Shown: positions 17,882 through 27,280 of the stretch, in pieces
Numbering within the stretch: position 1 is the first letter of the stretch
Layout: each line of letters starts with the position of its first letter
Notes under the pieces: generated by a model
What the model saw: only the letters and a program-made list of their open reading frames with translations
Database searches by the model: none
Told to the model about the DNA's origin: nothing
Position numbers and translations under genes: made by a program
From: CAZSLO01 sp964608025
Lineage (GTDB): Bacteria; Chloroflexota; Dehalococcoidia; Lucifugimonadales; CAJWER01
Direction of reading: 5' to 3'
DNA length: 64,000 bases
Assembly: GCA_964608025.1 (NCBI GenBank)
Contig: CAZSLO010000001.1
Coordinates: 6,637-70,636, forward strand

Positions 17882-19129
17882 ATGGCCAAGTTAAAAAGCC
17901 ATGTCGTTAGACGTCCGGGTCGGACTGCTGGAGAACCAGATGTAGAGATTCCAGTGGCCGAGGATCTTGCTACGACACCGGGTACTCCAGTTCGACAGGT
18001 TGACGTATCTTTCTATAGTCGTGTCGATCCCCTAGAAAGCCAGAATGTAGAAAAGGGTGCTGATAGGGATTGGGTATGGACTGTATATGAAGATGACGTA
18101 GCTGAATATATCAAAGGACACGATGAAAGGATGAAGCCTTTTATAGATGCAGCCCTGGTTTCAGCGGATATAGAACCAACCGGTACCCCGATTGACGGAG
18201 AAGACTTGACTGAGGATATTAGGAAATTCGCACGTGAGTTAGGATTTGGAGAGGTCGGGTTTACTAGGTTTGACCGCAGATATGTTTATGAAAGCAAGCG
18301 TAATTGGGTGAAGTTTACCCACACCATATGCCTGGCATTAGAGCAGGATTATGATCAGACGCAGGGACTTCCTAGCTTAGAAGCTGAGTATGCCCATTAC
18401 GGAACGTATGAATTCGAGAGTGAGATGGCGGAGAATTTGGCCGTATTTATTCGAGAGAGGGGGTATCGTGCCCAGATACATAGCCCTCGGGATCCAAGTG
18501 CCGCAGTAATACCCATGTTTATCGAGGCTGGATTGGGTCAATTGGGCGCGAACGGACAACTTCTTTCGCCTCATTTTGGATCTAGGGCGAGATTAATGAT
18601 GATCACGACTGATGCTCCAGTCCAATATGATGCTCCTGTGGATTATGGTATTCATAGTTTTTGCCAGAAATGCCAGGTATGTGTAACCAGATGTCCTGGA
18701 AGGGCTCTCGTAAAGGAAAGGGTGTGGTGGAGGGGCGTGGAAAAAAATAAATTGATTTACGAACGTTGTAGGCCAGTGATGGCTTCTTACGAGGGTTGCG
18801 GTGTATGTATGAAAGTTTGCCCCGTGCAAAAATTTGGGATGCCGAATGTCATGAACCACTATATTGAAACTGGAGAAGTATTGGGTAAAGGTACTGAGGA
18901 ACTTGAAGGATATTCGTTACATGACAAAGGACATTTTGGTCCAGGGGAACTACCTAGTTTTGACCGAAACTTCTTTGAATTTCCTCACGGTCGCCGCGAA
19001 AATTGGTTATTTGATCAATTCAAGGAACGCTTGGCTCTTGAGGAAATCCCAACCCCTGAGGAATTAACAGAATTTGCCCAGAAGGTAAGGAAGGCCATGA
19101 AGAAGAGCCGTATAACGCGAGATGAGTAA
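17882..19129 (+). CDS. Reductive dehalogenase-like corrinoid/iron-sulfur protein
   Basis: This 415-residue protein resembles the RdhA/QueG superfamily. It has a central cobalamin-binding-type domain (FARELGFGEVGFTRFD, then IPMFIEAGLGQLGANGQLLSP, SRARLMMITTD). Two 4Fe-4S motifs follow: CQKCQVCVTRCP, and a second with YERC, a nine-residue gap, then CGVCMKVCP. This is the arrangement of respiratory reductive dehalogenases. However, there is no Tat signal, no rdhB-like anchor next to it and the protein is short, so it is probably cytoplasmic and need not be respiratory. The start at 17882 is chosen because GGGAGG lies just upstream; an in-frame start at 17864 lacks one. Substrate is unknown. Confidence 0.75.
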   Translation: MAKLKSHVVRRPGRTAGEPDVEIPVAEDLATTPGTPVRQVDVSFYSRVDPLESQNVEKGADRDWVWTVYEDDVAEYIKGHDERMKPFIDAALVSADIEPTGTPIDGEDLTEDIRKFARELGFGEVGFTRFDRRYVYESKRNWVKFTHTICLALEQDYDQTQGLPSLEAEYAHYGTYEFESEMAENLAVFIRERGYRAQIHSPRDPSAAVIPMFIEAGLGQLGANGQLLSPHFGSRARLMMITTDAPVQYDAPVDYGIHSFCQKCQVCVTRCPGRALVKERVWWRGVEKNKLIYERCRPVMASYEGCGVCMKVCPVQKFGMPNVMNHYIETGEVLGKGTEELEGYSLHDKGHFGPGELPSFDRNFFEFPHGRRENWLFDQFKERLALEEIPTPEELTEFAQKVRKAMKKSRITRDE

Positions 19130-19281
19130 CTTTGTGTTATAGCAATTCTTCTCTGTTGGCTATGCGTTTTAGCTTGTAGGACGTTCCACAAACGGTAATA
19201 TTCGATCTATAATTTATGGCGTACTATCCTCTAGCCTATGCTGAGGTAAAACTAATCCACACACCACTGTAGGAGAAATAT

Positions 19282-20967
19282 ATGGTCGCTGAAGTGAAGT
19301 CAGATTTGAAGCGTCATAGTAAAGTAATAAGTAGGGGCCCTGATAGAGCACCGGCGCGATCGATGCTAAGAGCAGTTGGGCTCCAAGATGAAGATATGGA
19401 GAAGCCTTTTGTTGCTATAGGTAATCTTGCAAGTGATGTTACTCCTTGTAATGTACATCTGGACCGACTAGCGAATAAAGTCAAAGAAGGCGTCTGGAAA
19501 GCCGATTCTGTGCCGTTCATGTTCGGTACCATCACTATCAGTGATGGTATTTCCATGGGTACAGAGGGAATGAAAGCGTCTTTGGTCAGCAGGGAGGTGA
19601 TTGCTGACTCGATTGAGACCGTTACTTTCGGTGAAAGTATGGATGGGCTTATTGTGGTTGCCGCGTGCGATAAGAATATGCCAGGCGCACTGATGGCGAT
19701 GGCACGCCTCAACGTCCCGTCTATTTTCTTTTATGGTGGTGCAATCTTGCCAGGTAATTATCAAGGACAGGATGTAAATATCCAAGATATGTATGAGGCA
19801 GTAGGTTCTTGGTCACAGGGCAAGATGAGTTTGGAAGATCTACTGGGTATGGAAAAGGTCGCCTGTCCAGGAGAGGGCGCATGCGCTGGTATGTTTACTG
19901 CCAACACAATGGCATCTGCTATCGAAGCATTAGGAATGTCTATCCCCGGCTCTTCGTCTATTCCCGCGGTCGATTCGAGGAATGAAGAACTCGGCCTCAA
20001 AGTAGGCGGTATGCTCTATCACCTATTGGAAAATGACATTAAGGCACGGGATATATTGACACCTAAGGCTTTTGAGAATGCAATCCGGGTAGTTTTAGCG
20101 ATGGGAGGCTCAACCAACGCTGTTCTCCACCTATTAGCGATTGCACACGAAGCCGGAGTCGATATAAAGATCGAAGACTTCGATCGCCTGAGCCGTGATA
20201 CACCTTACATAACTGATCTACGACCAGGTGGTAGATTCGTGATGTCCGACATGGATAAAATCGGCGGTGTTCCTGTCGTTATGAATGAACTAATGGGTGC
20301 CGGTTTACTTCATGGTGATGTATTGACGATTACAGGAAAGACCTTGGAAGAGAATCTTTCGAACTTTCAAGATAAGCCGGATAGCCGAGTAGTTTATCCC
20401 GTTTCATCACCACGTAAACCGACCGGTGGGTTGGCTATCCTTAAAGGCAATTTAGCCCCTGAGGGTGCGGTCTTGAAGGTCGCTGGTACTACCCATCTTA
20501 AACATGAGGGACCTGCAAAAGTTTACGATGGCGAAAGAGCCGCGTTCGAGGCCGTGACCAACGGAGATATCAAGGAGGGTGACGTACTCGTATTGAGATA
20601 CGAAGGACCTAAGGGAGGACCAGGTATGCAGGAGATGCTCGCTGTAACAGGAGCAATCATGGGACAAGGGTTGGGTGATAGTGTGCTGCTGATGACAGAT
20701 GGTCGGTTTTCAGGTGCCACGCATGGTCCTATGATAGGGCATGTCGCGCCAGAAGCGCAGGTGGGTGGTCCAATAGCCTTAGTACGGGATGGAGATATTA
20801 TTTCTATGGACGTTGAGGCTAGGGAACTTACCCTGCGAGTCTCCGGAGAAGAGCTAGAGAGACGTTTAAAACAATGGACACCTCCAGAGGCAAAGCATAC
20901 CAAAGGTGTGATGGCAAAGTACGCTAAGCTCGTTTCATCTGCTGCGAAGGGTGCCGTGACTACTTAG
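19282..20967 (+). CDS. ilvD: Dihydroxy-acid dehydratase IlvD
   Basis: This is a 561-residue IlvD/Edd-family dehydratase, converting 2,3-dihydroxy-isovalerate to the 2-oxo acid in valine/isoleucine synthesis. The three cluster cysteines sit in SDVTPCNVHL, VAACDKNMPGALMAM and GEGACAGMFTANTM. The closing DGRFSGATHGPMIGHVAPEA motif is also intact. Family length and spacing favour IlvD over phosphogluconate dehydratase. GTAGGAGAA precedes the ATG. No other ilv biosynthetic gene is adjacent; the threonine dehydratase at 30.7 kb is the only nearby pathway partner. Confidence 0.93.
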   Translation: MVAEVKSDLKRHSKVISRGPDRAPARSMLRAVGLQDEDMEKPFVAIGNLASDVTPCNVHLDRLANKVKEGVWKADSVPFMFGTITISDGISMGTEGMKASLVSREVIADSIETVTFGESMDGLIVVAACDKNMPGALMAMARLNVPSIFFYGGAILPGNYQGQDVNIQDMYEAVGSWSQGKMSLEDLLGMEKVACPGEGACAGMFTANTMASAIEALGMSIPGSSSIPAVDSRNEELGLKVGGMLYHLLENDIKARDILTPKAFENAIRVVLAMGGSTNAVLHLLAIAHEAGVDIKIEDFDRLSRDTPYITDLRPGGRFVMSDMDKIGGVPVVMNELMGAGLLHGDVLTITGKTLEENLSNFQDKPDSRVVYPVSSPRKPTGGLAILKGNLAPEGAVLKVAGTTHLKHEGPAKVYDGERAAFEAVTNGDIKEGDVLVLRYEGPKGGPGMQEMLAVTGAIMGQGLGDSVLLMTDGRFSGATHGPMIGHVAPEAQVGGPIALVRDGDIISMDVEARELTLRVSGEELERRLKQWTPPEAKHTKGVMAKYAKLVSSAAKGAVTT

Positions 20968-21097
20968 GTTTTGTCGATTTATCGAAATCTGATAGGGATA
21001 AAACCAAATACTATCTTCATCCGAGTACTTAAGACTCCGGGTGGTGCATCATGCTTTGACCCAAACCAGATCCATCGAATCCTAAACTTACTTGATT

Positions 21098-21790
21098 TCA
21101 GGATGAGCTAAGTGTTTTACGCGTGAGGATTCGGAGTTGGTCCCTTTCGCTCAAGTGAGGCGTATAGTTCTCAATAAATTCTTCGAGAGTCTCATCTACT
21201 GTAGATCTAGACGTGTCAAGAGTGAACTTGTAACGAAGATGTGAGTGGTCATAGTGGTACTGGAATCGCTCAAGGACGTGTTCGATATCTTTGTCTTCTA
21301 GGACTGTGCGATCGTGAGGCTCTGTTCTCATCCGCTCTCGGATCACTTCCGGGTCGGATTTTAATAACACAAGAACGGTATCGGGTGCTTTTTCAAGGAT
21401 CTCTACTTCCACGCCCCGACAGAATGATTCGCGGTCGCCGTACTCGCCTTTACGGCCATAGCCATAGTATAGAGGGGCGTATATCGCTTCCTCGATATGA
21501 AATCCGATGAGGATGTGGTCTGTGTCTCGATAAAGCGTGGGCATAAGATGATAGGAGAATTGATATCGTTGAAACATCTCCTTCAGTTCAGGGCCCAGAG
21601 ACATGAATTTTTTCATGTCTTCCTCTGAAATTTCGTCCCAATGGCCAACCCACGGAAGGGTGAAATGATCATGGAATCGGACGATTCCCTTTGGTGTTGG
21701 TTGGCCCATCACGCTGTCTCTCCAATCCACTATTTTTTCTACGAGGGTTGTCTTACCCGAGTATTCAGATCCTACAATTATCAGTCTCAA
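21098..21790 (-). CDS. P-loop nucleoside/nucleotide kinase-like protein
   Basis: The product of about 230 residues starts almost directly with a Walker A loop (IIVGSEYSGKTTLVEKI). It later has VLVLLKSDPEVIRERM, which resembles the Arg-rich lid region of deoxynucleoside and thymidylate kinases. A GTG at 21809-21811 opens the frame earlier, but the only good ribosome site, GGAGG (complement of 21797-21801), lies inside that extension. It is six bases from a TTG at 21788-21790, which I take as the start. Substrate is unknown, and no neighbour indicates a pathway. Confidence 0.65.
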   Translation of the reverse strand: MRLIIVGSEYSGKTTLVEKIVDWRDSVMGQPTPKGIVRFHDHFTLPWVGHWDEISEEDMKKFMSLGPELKEMFQRYQFSYHLMPTLYRDTDHILIGFHIEEAIYAPLYYGYGRKGEYGDRESFCRGVEVEILEKAPDTVLVLLKSDPEVIRERMRTEPHDRTVLEDKDIEHVLERFQYHYDHSHLRYKFTLDTSRSTVDETLEEFIENYTPHLSERDQLRILTRKTLSSS

Positions 21791-22019
21791 TTGATTCCTC
21801 CAACTTGACACTTAAGTTCTTAGACCTTCTTGATCTAGGATGTCTCCGGGAATTGGATCAATAATAGCACTGGATTGAATAGCATGGGATTTAGCTAGGT
21901 AATGAAATTAAAAACTGATAAACCTGATTGATCAACTGGAGACCAAAACAGGGTGACCCTGCTGCAATAGCCTATCGGTTATGGACAGGTCGTTTTGAAA
22001 TTAACTAGTGGTGGTTTGA

Positions 22020-22937
22020 CTAAGTAGTGGACGTGCGATTTCTACGGAACAGTCGCCGTAGATCGCCTTCCTCCCATACCATCAATACCGGTGTTGCGAT
22101 CGCTATTGAGCTATAAGTTCCTGCTACTACTCCGATCAGGAGTACCCAAAGGAAATTCTTAATAGTTGGACCGCCGAACAATAATAGTGCGAGAAGGGTA
22201 AACAGAAGGGTAAGGCTAGTGTTTAAGGATCTACTTAGGCTTTGCGAGATGCTGATATTGGCATTGGTCTTGAGGCTACGGTTGGGATAAGAGAGAACGT
22301 TTTCCCTTAGCCTGTCGAAAACTACGATAGTGTCGTTCACGCTGTATCCTATTACCGTTAATATGGCGATTAGAAACATCGTGTTTACTTCAATTTCGAG
22401 AACAACACCTAATATTGCGAATATACCAATTACCACAGCGGTGTCGTGGAGTAAGGCCATAATAGCGGCCGTTCCGTATCTAAATGGACTCGGCATGTTT
22501 CTAAATGCCCACCAGACATATAGGAAAACCCCTATTGCCGCTGCAAGTACTGCCCACATGGCGTTCACAACTGTTTCTGCGGCCACTACGGGTGAAACTA
22601 GATCGAATGACAAGACCGTAATTCCATCTGGTGAAAGGCGTGTCTTGAGATTGTCGACGAGTCGGTCTTTTTGATCTTCGTCGAGTTCTTTTGTACGAAC
22701 GAAGTACGCCCGGTCATCCATCTGTTGAACAATAGCGTCTTGATAACCAAGTGCTGTTAGTTCTGCACGCAAGTTTGCTTGCTTTACATTGGATACGAAC
22801 TCGAGACCAGTCGTAGATCCTCCTGTGAAATCTATCCCTGGTTTTAGCCCTCCACCGATTATCAAGAAAACTAGCCCAGGCAAAATAACTAAAGCGGAAG
22901 CTATGAAAAACCATGCCCTTTTTCCTACAAAATCCAA
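22020..22937 (-). CDS. secF: Protein translocase subunit SecF
   Basis: This 305-residue inner-membrane protein has the SecF plan: a first membrane helix, the D1-like motif GIDFTGGSTTGLEF, a periplasmic domain, and five more helices including VIGYSVNDTIVVFDRLREN and the SRSLNTSLTLL segment. With SecD it uses the proton gradient to pull substrates through the Sec channel. It starts at TTG (22935-22937) after GAGGAG. It follows secD at a 10-base gap, as the last gene of the def-cca-secD-secF run. Confidence 0.95.
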   Translation of the reverse strand: MDFVGKRAWFFIASALVILPGLVFLIIGGGLKPGIDFTGGSTTGLEFVSNVKQANLRAELTALGYQDAIVQQMDDRAYFVRTKELDEDQKDRLVDNLKTRLSPDGITVLSFDLVSPVVAAETVVNAMWAVLAAAIGVFLYVWWAFRNMPSPFRYGTAAIMALLHDTAVVIGIFAILGVVLEIEVNTMFLIAILTVIGYSVNDTIVVFDRLRENVLSYPNRSLKTNANISISQSLSRSLNTSLTLLFTLLALLLFGGPTIKNFLWVLLIGVVAGTYSSIAIATPVLMVWEEGDLRRLFRRNRTSTT

Positions 22938-22947
22938 TTCTACTCCT

Positions 22948-24870
22948 CTATCCAGTTTGAACCGGTTGCTCTTTTGGTAGATCTGATGTGCCAGATGGCA
23001 CGAACAATTTCAGTCGATTGCCTATAGGTGTTACAGACATCAATCTGAGGAAGGTGCGACTCACTGTAATTGCTGTGAACATGCTAATGAGTACACCTAT
23101 TGCCAAGGTTAGCGCAAAGCCTTGGACTATAGTTGCTCCCAAGGTATCGGCGAACCAGAATAATATGGCACAGGTTATTAGGGTAGAAACGTTCCCATCT
23201 CTAATTGCTGGCCATGCACGATTGAAGCCGATGTTGATAGCCGACAACAGTGTTCTACCTGCACGTAGTTCTTCTTTCATACGTTCGAATATTAGGATGT
23301 TAGCATCGACTGCCATACCAATGGATAAGATGACTGCTGCTATACCTGAAAGGGTTAGTGTGACTGGAATCATCTTAAAAACAGTCAACAACATTCCAGC
23401 ATATATAACCAATGATAATGCTGCTATTATCCCTGATACGCGATAGTAAGTGATCATGAAGACCAGTACTAGTACTAGTCCGACGAGACCAGCGACCACG
23501 CTTTTGGCAAGGGAATCAGCGCCTAGTATCGCGTCGATATCACGCTCCTGGATTAGCGTAATGGGTACCGGCAGTCGCCCACCTTCTAGAAGTAACGAGA
23601 TTTCGCTTACCCGTTCGAATGTGAAGTCCTTACCCTGGATAAACGCAACCCCTCTCGTGATAGGCTGATTGACGGTTGGCGCAATCAACTCCTCGTCGTC
23701 AAGTATGATTGCTAGCAAATCTGGTGTACCTGCTATCACAGAAGTTATTTCGCTGAACTTCCTTGTACCTTCCGAATTGAACTCTATGTTGACGATCGGT
23801 AGCCCAGTACTATGGTGTTGTCCAGGATAGGCTCGAGCGAGATCTTCACCTGTAAGTCCAATGTCCTCGTCCATTGCACCAATTAATTCAGAAAATACAA
23901 GCTTCGATTCCGCGGTAAAGCGTTCGAGGGCATCTTCCACGGAGTCCAACGAAAACCCAAGATTAACTATGAATTTGTTCGAGTCAGCTATCTGAGTTAT
24001 CAAAGGATCGGTTGGTAACGGGATAAACGTACCGCCAAATCCAGGGGCAAGTGGTTGAAATGGAATCAATAATGGTTGCTCAGCGGTGCCTTCCGCAGCA
24101 AGGCTTAGGAAGCTCGGGTAGATTGTGGAGGCTCCATTTGAGTTCGCGATACTGAGCTTAAGGCGATCCATGACCTCTAGGAGCGCTGTAGCTCCGGATG
24201 GCTCGATTTCTAGAACAATTACTGGATCTGATGGTGGTGGTGGTGTAGTTACATCGGCTGGTGTTGAAGTTGCCTCCGAAACTTGGGTACTGGTAGCGTG
24301 TTGAAGCGGTGATTCGGAAGGTATAAGAGCTGTGGGTTCTGTAGAAGTCCCGGCCCTAAATATTGGCAGGCTATTTTCGTCGCTGGTCTCATCAAAGATT
24401 ATGGTTCCGACTTGGAACGATATAATTTCCTCAGAGGTAAGGCTCTGTATATCTCTCTCTATGTCAAGAATACGGTGTTTAAATTCTAGTCGTGCTGTTT
24501 CACCAATAAGCCTCTTAGCCCTACCGGGGTCGTTGATGCCTGGAAGCTGTATCAGCAGACGATCATCACCCAAAAGTTGAAGAATCGGTTCTCCCAGACC
24601 TGCACCGTTGACTCGTCTTTCAATCGTGCTGAGTAGACCTTCCATCTGATCGCGCGTTGGCTGAATTGCTTCTCCGGTATTTGGATCAGCGAGAGTTACC
24701 TGATATACAAGGTGGCTGCCTCCTTGCAGGTCAAGTCCCAGAGTCAGCCCGAGTAGGTTGTTGGCCCCACGTTCAAAGTCTCCGAGCTTGACCGTCTGGA
24801 AACCAAGGGATAGTCCAGAAACAGCTACGATCAAAATAATTAAAATTAAAGTGCGGGCGTATCTACGCAC
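22948..24870 (-). CDS. secD: Protein translocase subunit SecD
   Basis: This 640-residue SecD has the LGLDLQGGSHLVYQV motif after the first helix and a large extracytoplasmic region. The C-terminal helix bundle includes SIGMAVDANILIFERMKEELRAGRT. The extracytoplasmic domain carries a Ser/Thr/Pro-rich insertion at about residues 185-220 (APTALIPSES...TSTPADVTTPPPP type) that looks disordered and extracytoplasmic. The GTG start has GGAGG upstream, and the first eight bases overlap the end of the cca gene, so the two are probably coupled in translation. Confidence 0.95.
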   Translation of the reverse strand: MRRYARTLILIILIVAVSGLSLGFQTVKLGDFERGANNLLGLTLGLDLQGGSHLVYQVTLADPNTGEAIQPTRDQMEGLLSTIERRVNGAGLGEPILQLLGDDRLLIQLPGINDPGRAKRLIGETARLEFKHRILDIERDIQSLTSEEIISFQVGTIIFDETSDENSLPIFRAGTSTEPTALIPSESPLQHATSTQVSEATSTPADVTTPPPPSDPVIVLEIEPSGATALLEVMDRLKLSIANSNGASTIYPSFLSLAAEGTAEQPLLIPFQPLAPGFGGTFIPLPTDPLITQIADSNKFIVNLGFSLDSVEDALERFTAESKLVFSELIGAMDEDIGLTGEDLARAYPGQHHSTGLPIVNIEFNSEGTRKFSEITSVIAGTPDLLAIILDDEELIAPTVNQPITRGVAFIQGKDFTFERVSEISLLLEGGRLPVPITLIQERDIDAILGADSLAKSVVAGLVGLVLVLVFMITYYRVSGIIAALSLVIYAGMLLTVFKMIPVTLTLSGIAAVILSIGMAVDANILIFERMKEELRAGRTLLSAINIGFNRAWPAIRDGNVSTLITCAILFWFADTLGATIVQGFALTLAIGVLISMFTAITVSRTFLRLMSVTPIGNRLKLFVPSGTSDLPKEQPVQTG

Positions 24871-26353
24871 CGTTGCCTCCGACTTTAAGACGTCTTGCTA
24901 CAAGTGTAAATGCTTCTTGTTTTGTAGTCACTTCCCCTGTTCCTTGCGCTTCTTCAACTATCGCTATTAATTCTCCAATTCGTGGTCCTGAGGGTATGTT
25001 AAATTCAGTCATGATATCTTTGCCGTCCACAAGTCTTGAAACCTCTTTATTCTCCTGTCTTTCAGGGCTGCCTCTCAATATTCTTTCTGCGACTTGAAGA
25101 CGATATGCCCAGTCGTCTTCTTCTAGCGCCGGACCGCGCGCCGCAAGGTAGTCTGCCAAGTTCAGGTAGACTGTGTCTACAGCGGCGTCCCCAAGGTCTC
25201 GGTGAAAACGATAGACCGCTCTGTCGGTCGGGAGCTTCCACTTTTCAGCCATCTGACCAGGACGCAGGTGGTGCGCGATCATAGTGCCCACTAGGTCCAC
25301 ACCAGCTCTGCTAAACCTTAGCCTAGACAGTATACCTTTTGCTACTTTAGACCCTTCTGTATGATGTCCAAAGAAACGTATGCGCCCAGTCGGCTCAATT
25401 GTCTTTGTCTTTGGTTTCGATATGTCGTGTAGTAATCCTGCTAATTTTAACAGATTGAGTCTGCTATGACCGTCGCTGGCATGTCGAGCGAAGTATTGGT
25501 CAATATTTGTCCATTCTCGGAGAGTCCCGAGGTTCGTGGTATTTATTTCGTCTGGAGATTGGAGGATTTGCTCGATCTTTCCGGGCGTTTCTATACAGTG
25601 ATTGAAAACATCCCAGTAGTGTTCTTTCGGCTGGACAACTCCCCGCAAGCATTCTATTTCGGGAATGATTACTGGGAGCAGGCCGAGATTATCTAATTCT
25701 CTAAGCCATTTTGTAGAAGAAGTTGCACTCAGAAGCTTTAGTAATTCATCCCTGATTCTTTCCGGTGAAACACACAAAATCATGGATGGATTTTCTTTGA
25801 TCCAACTCCTTGTTTTCGTCTCTAGTCGAAAATCTAGATTGGCAGCTAATCGGATTGCTCTAAAGAGCCGGACGGGATCGTCCCTGAATACTTTGCTTGA
25901 AATCGCACGTATTTCTCGCTTCGGGATATCAGTGGCTCCGCCGTGAGGGTCTATAATGGCCTGGTCGCCGTAGTTCGTTAGCGGTATAGCCATAGCGTCG
26001 ATTGTAAAATCTCTTCGTGCTAGGTCATCGGATATAGAATTGCTGATAGGGTTTATATCAATCCATGTTGGATTGCCATGATGACTAAGTCTGAAAAATC
26101 GACGCTGTTGGTCTAAACAATGGGCCTTCAGACCAAGCCGGGAGGCTAATAGTGTTGCTACTTGTGCTGGTTCATCTTCTACCGCTATATCCACATCGCC
26201 AGTTTCCCGTCCAAGAATAGTGTCTCGAACTGTGCCCCCGACTAAATACGCACGAGTTTCTCGATTGTCGAAGAAACTACGAAGAGTTTGAACAATATCT
26301 GGGACTAGTCCCTTGGATATTCTCGGTGTCTTGGCTTCTGCTACATCATGCAT
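24863..26353 (-). CDS. CCA-adding/poly(A) polymerase-family tRNA nucleotidyltransferase with HD domain
   Basis: This 496-residue class II nucleotidyltransferase has the head motif YLVGGTVRDTILGRETGDVDIAV (Gly-Gly-x-Val-Arg-Asp followed by Asp-x-Asp metal ligands). It also has RRDFTIDAMAI, RLFRAIRLAANL and the ERIRDELLKLL body motif. A C-terminal HD-type module contains LLHDISKPKT and a distal MIAHHLRPGQ. It probably repairs or adds the tRNA 3' CCA, although the tRNA gene in this window already encodes CCA. Poly(A) polymerase activity is the alternative. It lies between def and secD. Confidence 0.88.
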   Translation of the reverse strand: MHDVAEAKTPRISKGLVPDIVQTLRSFFDNRETRAYLVGGTVRDTILGRETGDVDIAVEDEPAQVATLLASRLGLKAHCLDQQRRFFRLSHHGNPTWIDINPISNSISDDLARRDFTIDAMAIPLTNYGDQAIIDPHGGATDIPKREIRAISSKVFRDDPVRLFRAIRLAANLDFRLETKTRSWIKENPSMILCVSPERIRDELLKLLSATSSTKWLRELDNLGLLPVIIPEIECLRGVVQPKEHYWDVFNHCIETPGKIEQILQSPDEINTTNLGTLREWTNIDQYFARHASDGHSRLNLLKLAGLLHDISKPKTKTIEPTGRIRFFGHHTEGSKVAKGILSRLRFSRAGVDLVGTMIAHHLRPGQMAEKWKLPTDRAVYRFHRDLGDAAVDTVYLNLADYLAARGPALEEDDWAYRLQVAERILRGSPERQENKEVSRLVDGKDIMTEFNIPSGPRIGELIAIVEEAQGTGEVTTKQEAFTLVARRLKVGGNGA

Positions 26354-26365
26354 GACAGGCTGGTA

Positions 26366-26866
26366 CTATTCTTCTTCAGAAGGAGCTTCAGGTATTGCGT
26401 CGTTAGAAATCAATGTTTCGTGGGATTTGAGATGGTCGAAATATAGGATCCCGTTGAGATGGTCAATTTCGTGCTCAAGAGCCTGGGCAAGGAGCCCATC
26501 CGCTGTTAAACGAAATATTTTTGAATTGCGGTCGAGTCCTTTTGCTTTGACCCAGATAGACCGAGTAATTAGTCCATGATATCCGGGTACGCTGAGGCAC
26601 GCTTCCTCGATTTCACGTTCGCCTTCCCTGTGGATGATCTCTGGATTGATGTATACCCTAGGTTCTTCTTCATCTGGCAAATGTATCGCGATTACTCTTC
26701 GTAGGTCGCCGATCTGGTTAGCTGCGAGACCGACACCACCTACATAATGGAGCGTGTCGACCAGATTGTTTGCCAGGGACTGGACCGACTTGTCGATTGT
26801 CCGGACTTTATTGGCTTTGCGCCTCAGTGTAGGGTGGGGAAATTCTAGGATGGTTTTGACTGACAA
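26366..26866 (-). CDS. def: Peptide deformylase
   Basis: This 166-residue metallo-deformylase has the three family motifs: GVGLAANQIG, EEACLSVPG (the metal-binding Cys, with Ala where Gly is usual) and HEIDHLNGIL (the HExxH-type pair of His ligands and catalytic Glu). It removes the N-formyl group from nascent proteins. It is the first gene of the def-cca-secD-secF run, with 12 bases before cca. Confidence 0.95.
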   Translation of the reverse strand: MSVKTILEFPHPTLRRKANKVRTIDKSVQSLANNLVDTLHYVGGVGLAANQIGDLRRVIAIHLPDEEEPRVYINPEIIHREGEREIEEACLSVPGYHGLITRSIWVKAKGLDRNSKIFRLTADGLLAQALEHEIDHLNGILYFDHLKSHETLISNDAIPEAPSEEE

Positions 26867-27280
26867 AATAGGTGCTCCGGAGTCCCATGTTGCCTGCTTT
26901 TCGGGCTCCGCTTTAGATCAATTATACCTATCGTTTGAGTAGAGTGTAAACTAGCGGGTCCCAATTAAAATAAATGATGTTTGTCAAATATTTATAATGG
27001 ATGTTTAAATTATTCACTATGGGTTTTTCGTCCATTGAGATATGGCTACTAGTTGAAGCCAGATCATGAATTTATTGAAGTAGAAGTAGTGTACTTGAGG
27101 TACTGGTTCTGGAAATAACATGACTTTCGTTCTGCATGTTATAAATCTAAGATAATATTATTCTGGTATTGCCCAGTTCTTCCATTTATGTAAACCAAGA
27201 TTACTGGAATTGTAGCCCTAGGTGTCATTATTGATGATTGCTCCTATGCATCTCTAGCCAAGGATTTATCGGAGGACAAA
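26867..27280. other. AT-rich intergenic region between divergent def and C45 hydrolase genes
   Basis: This 414-base gap separates divergent genes and must contain both promoters. I see no open frame with a ribosome site, no tRNA and no strong hairpin. Several TATAAT-like stretches occur (for example near 26990-27000 and 27150), but none has a convincing -35 partner. Confidence 0.5.

Noticed and set aside
19130..19281. T-box or other leader regulation of ilvD
   Set aside because: No T-box core sequence, leader peptide rich in branched-chain codons or terminator hairpin is visible in the 152 bases upstream.
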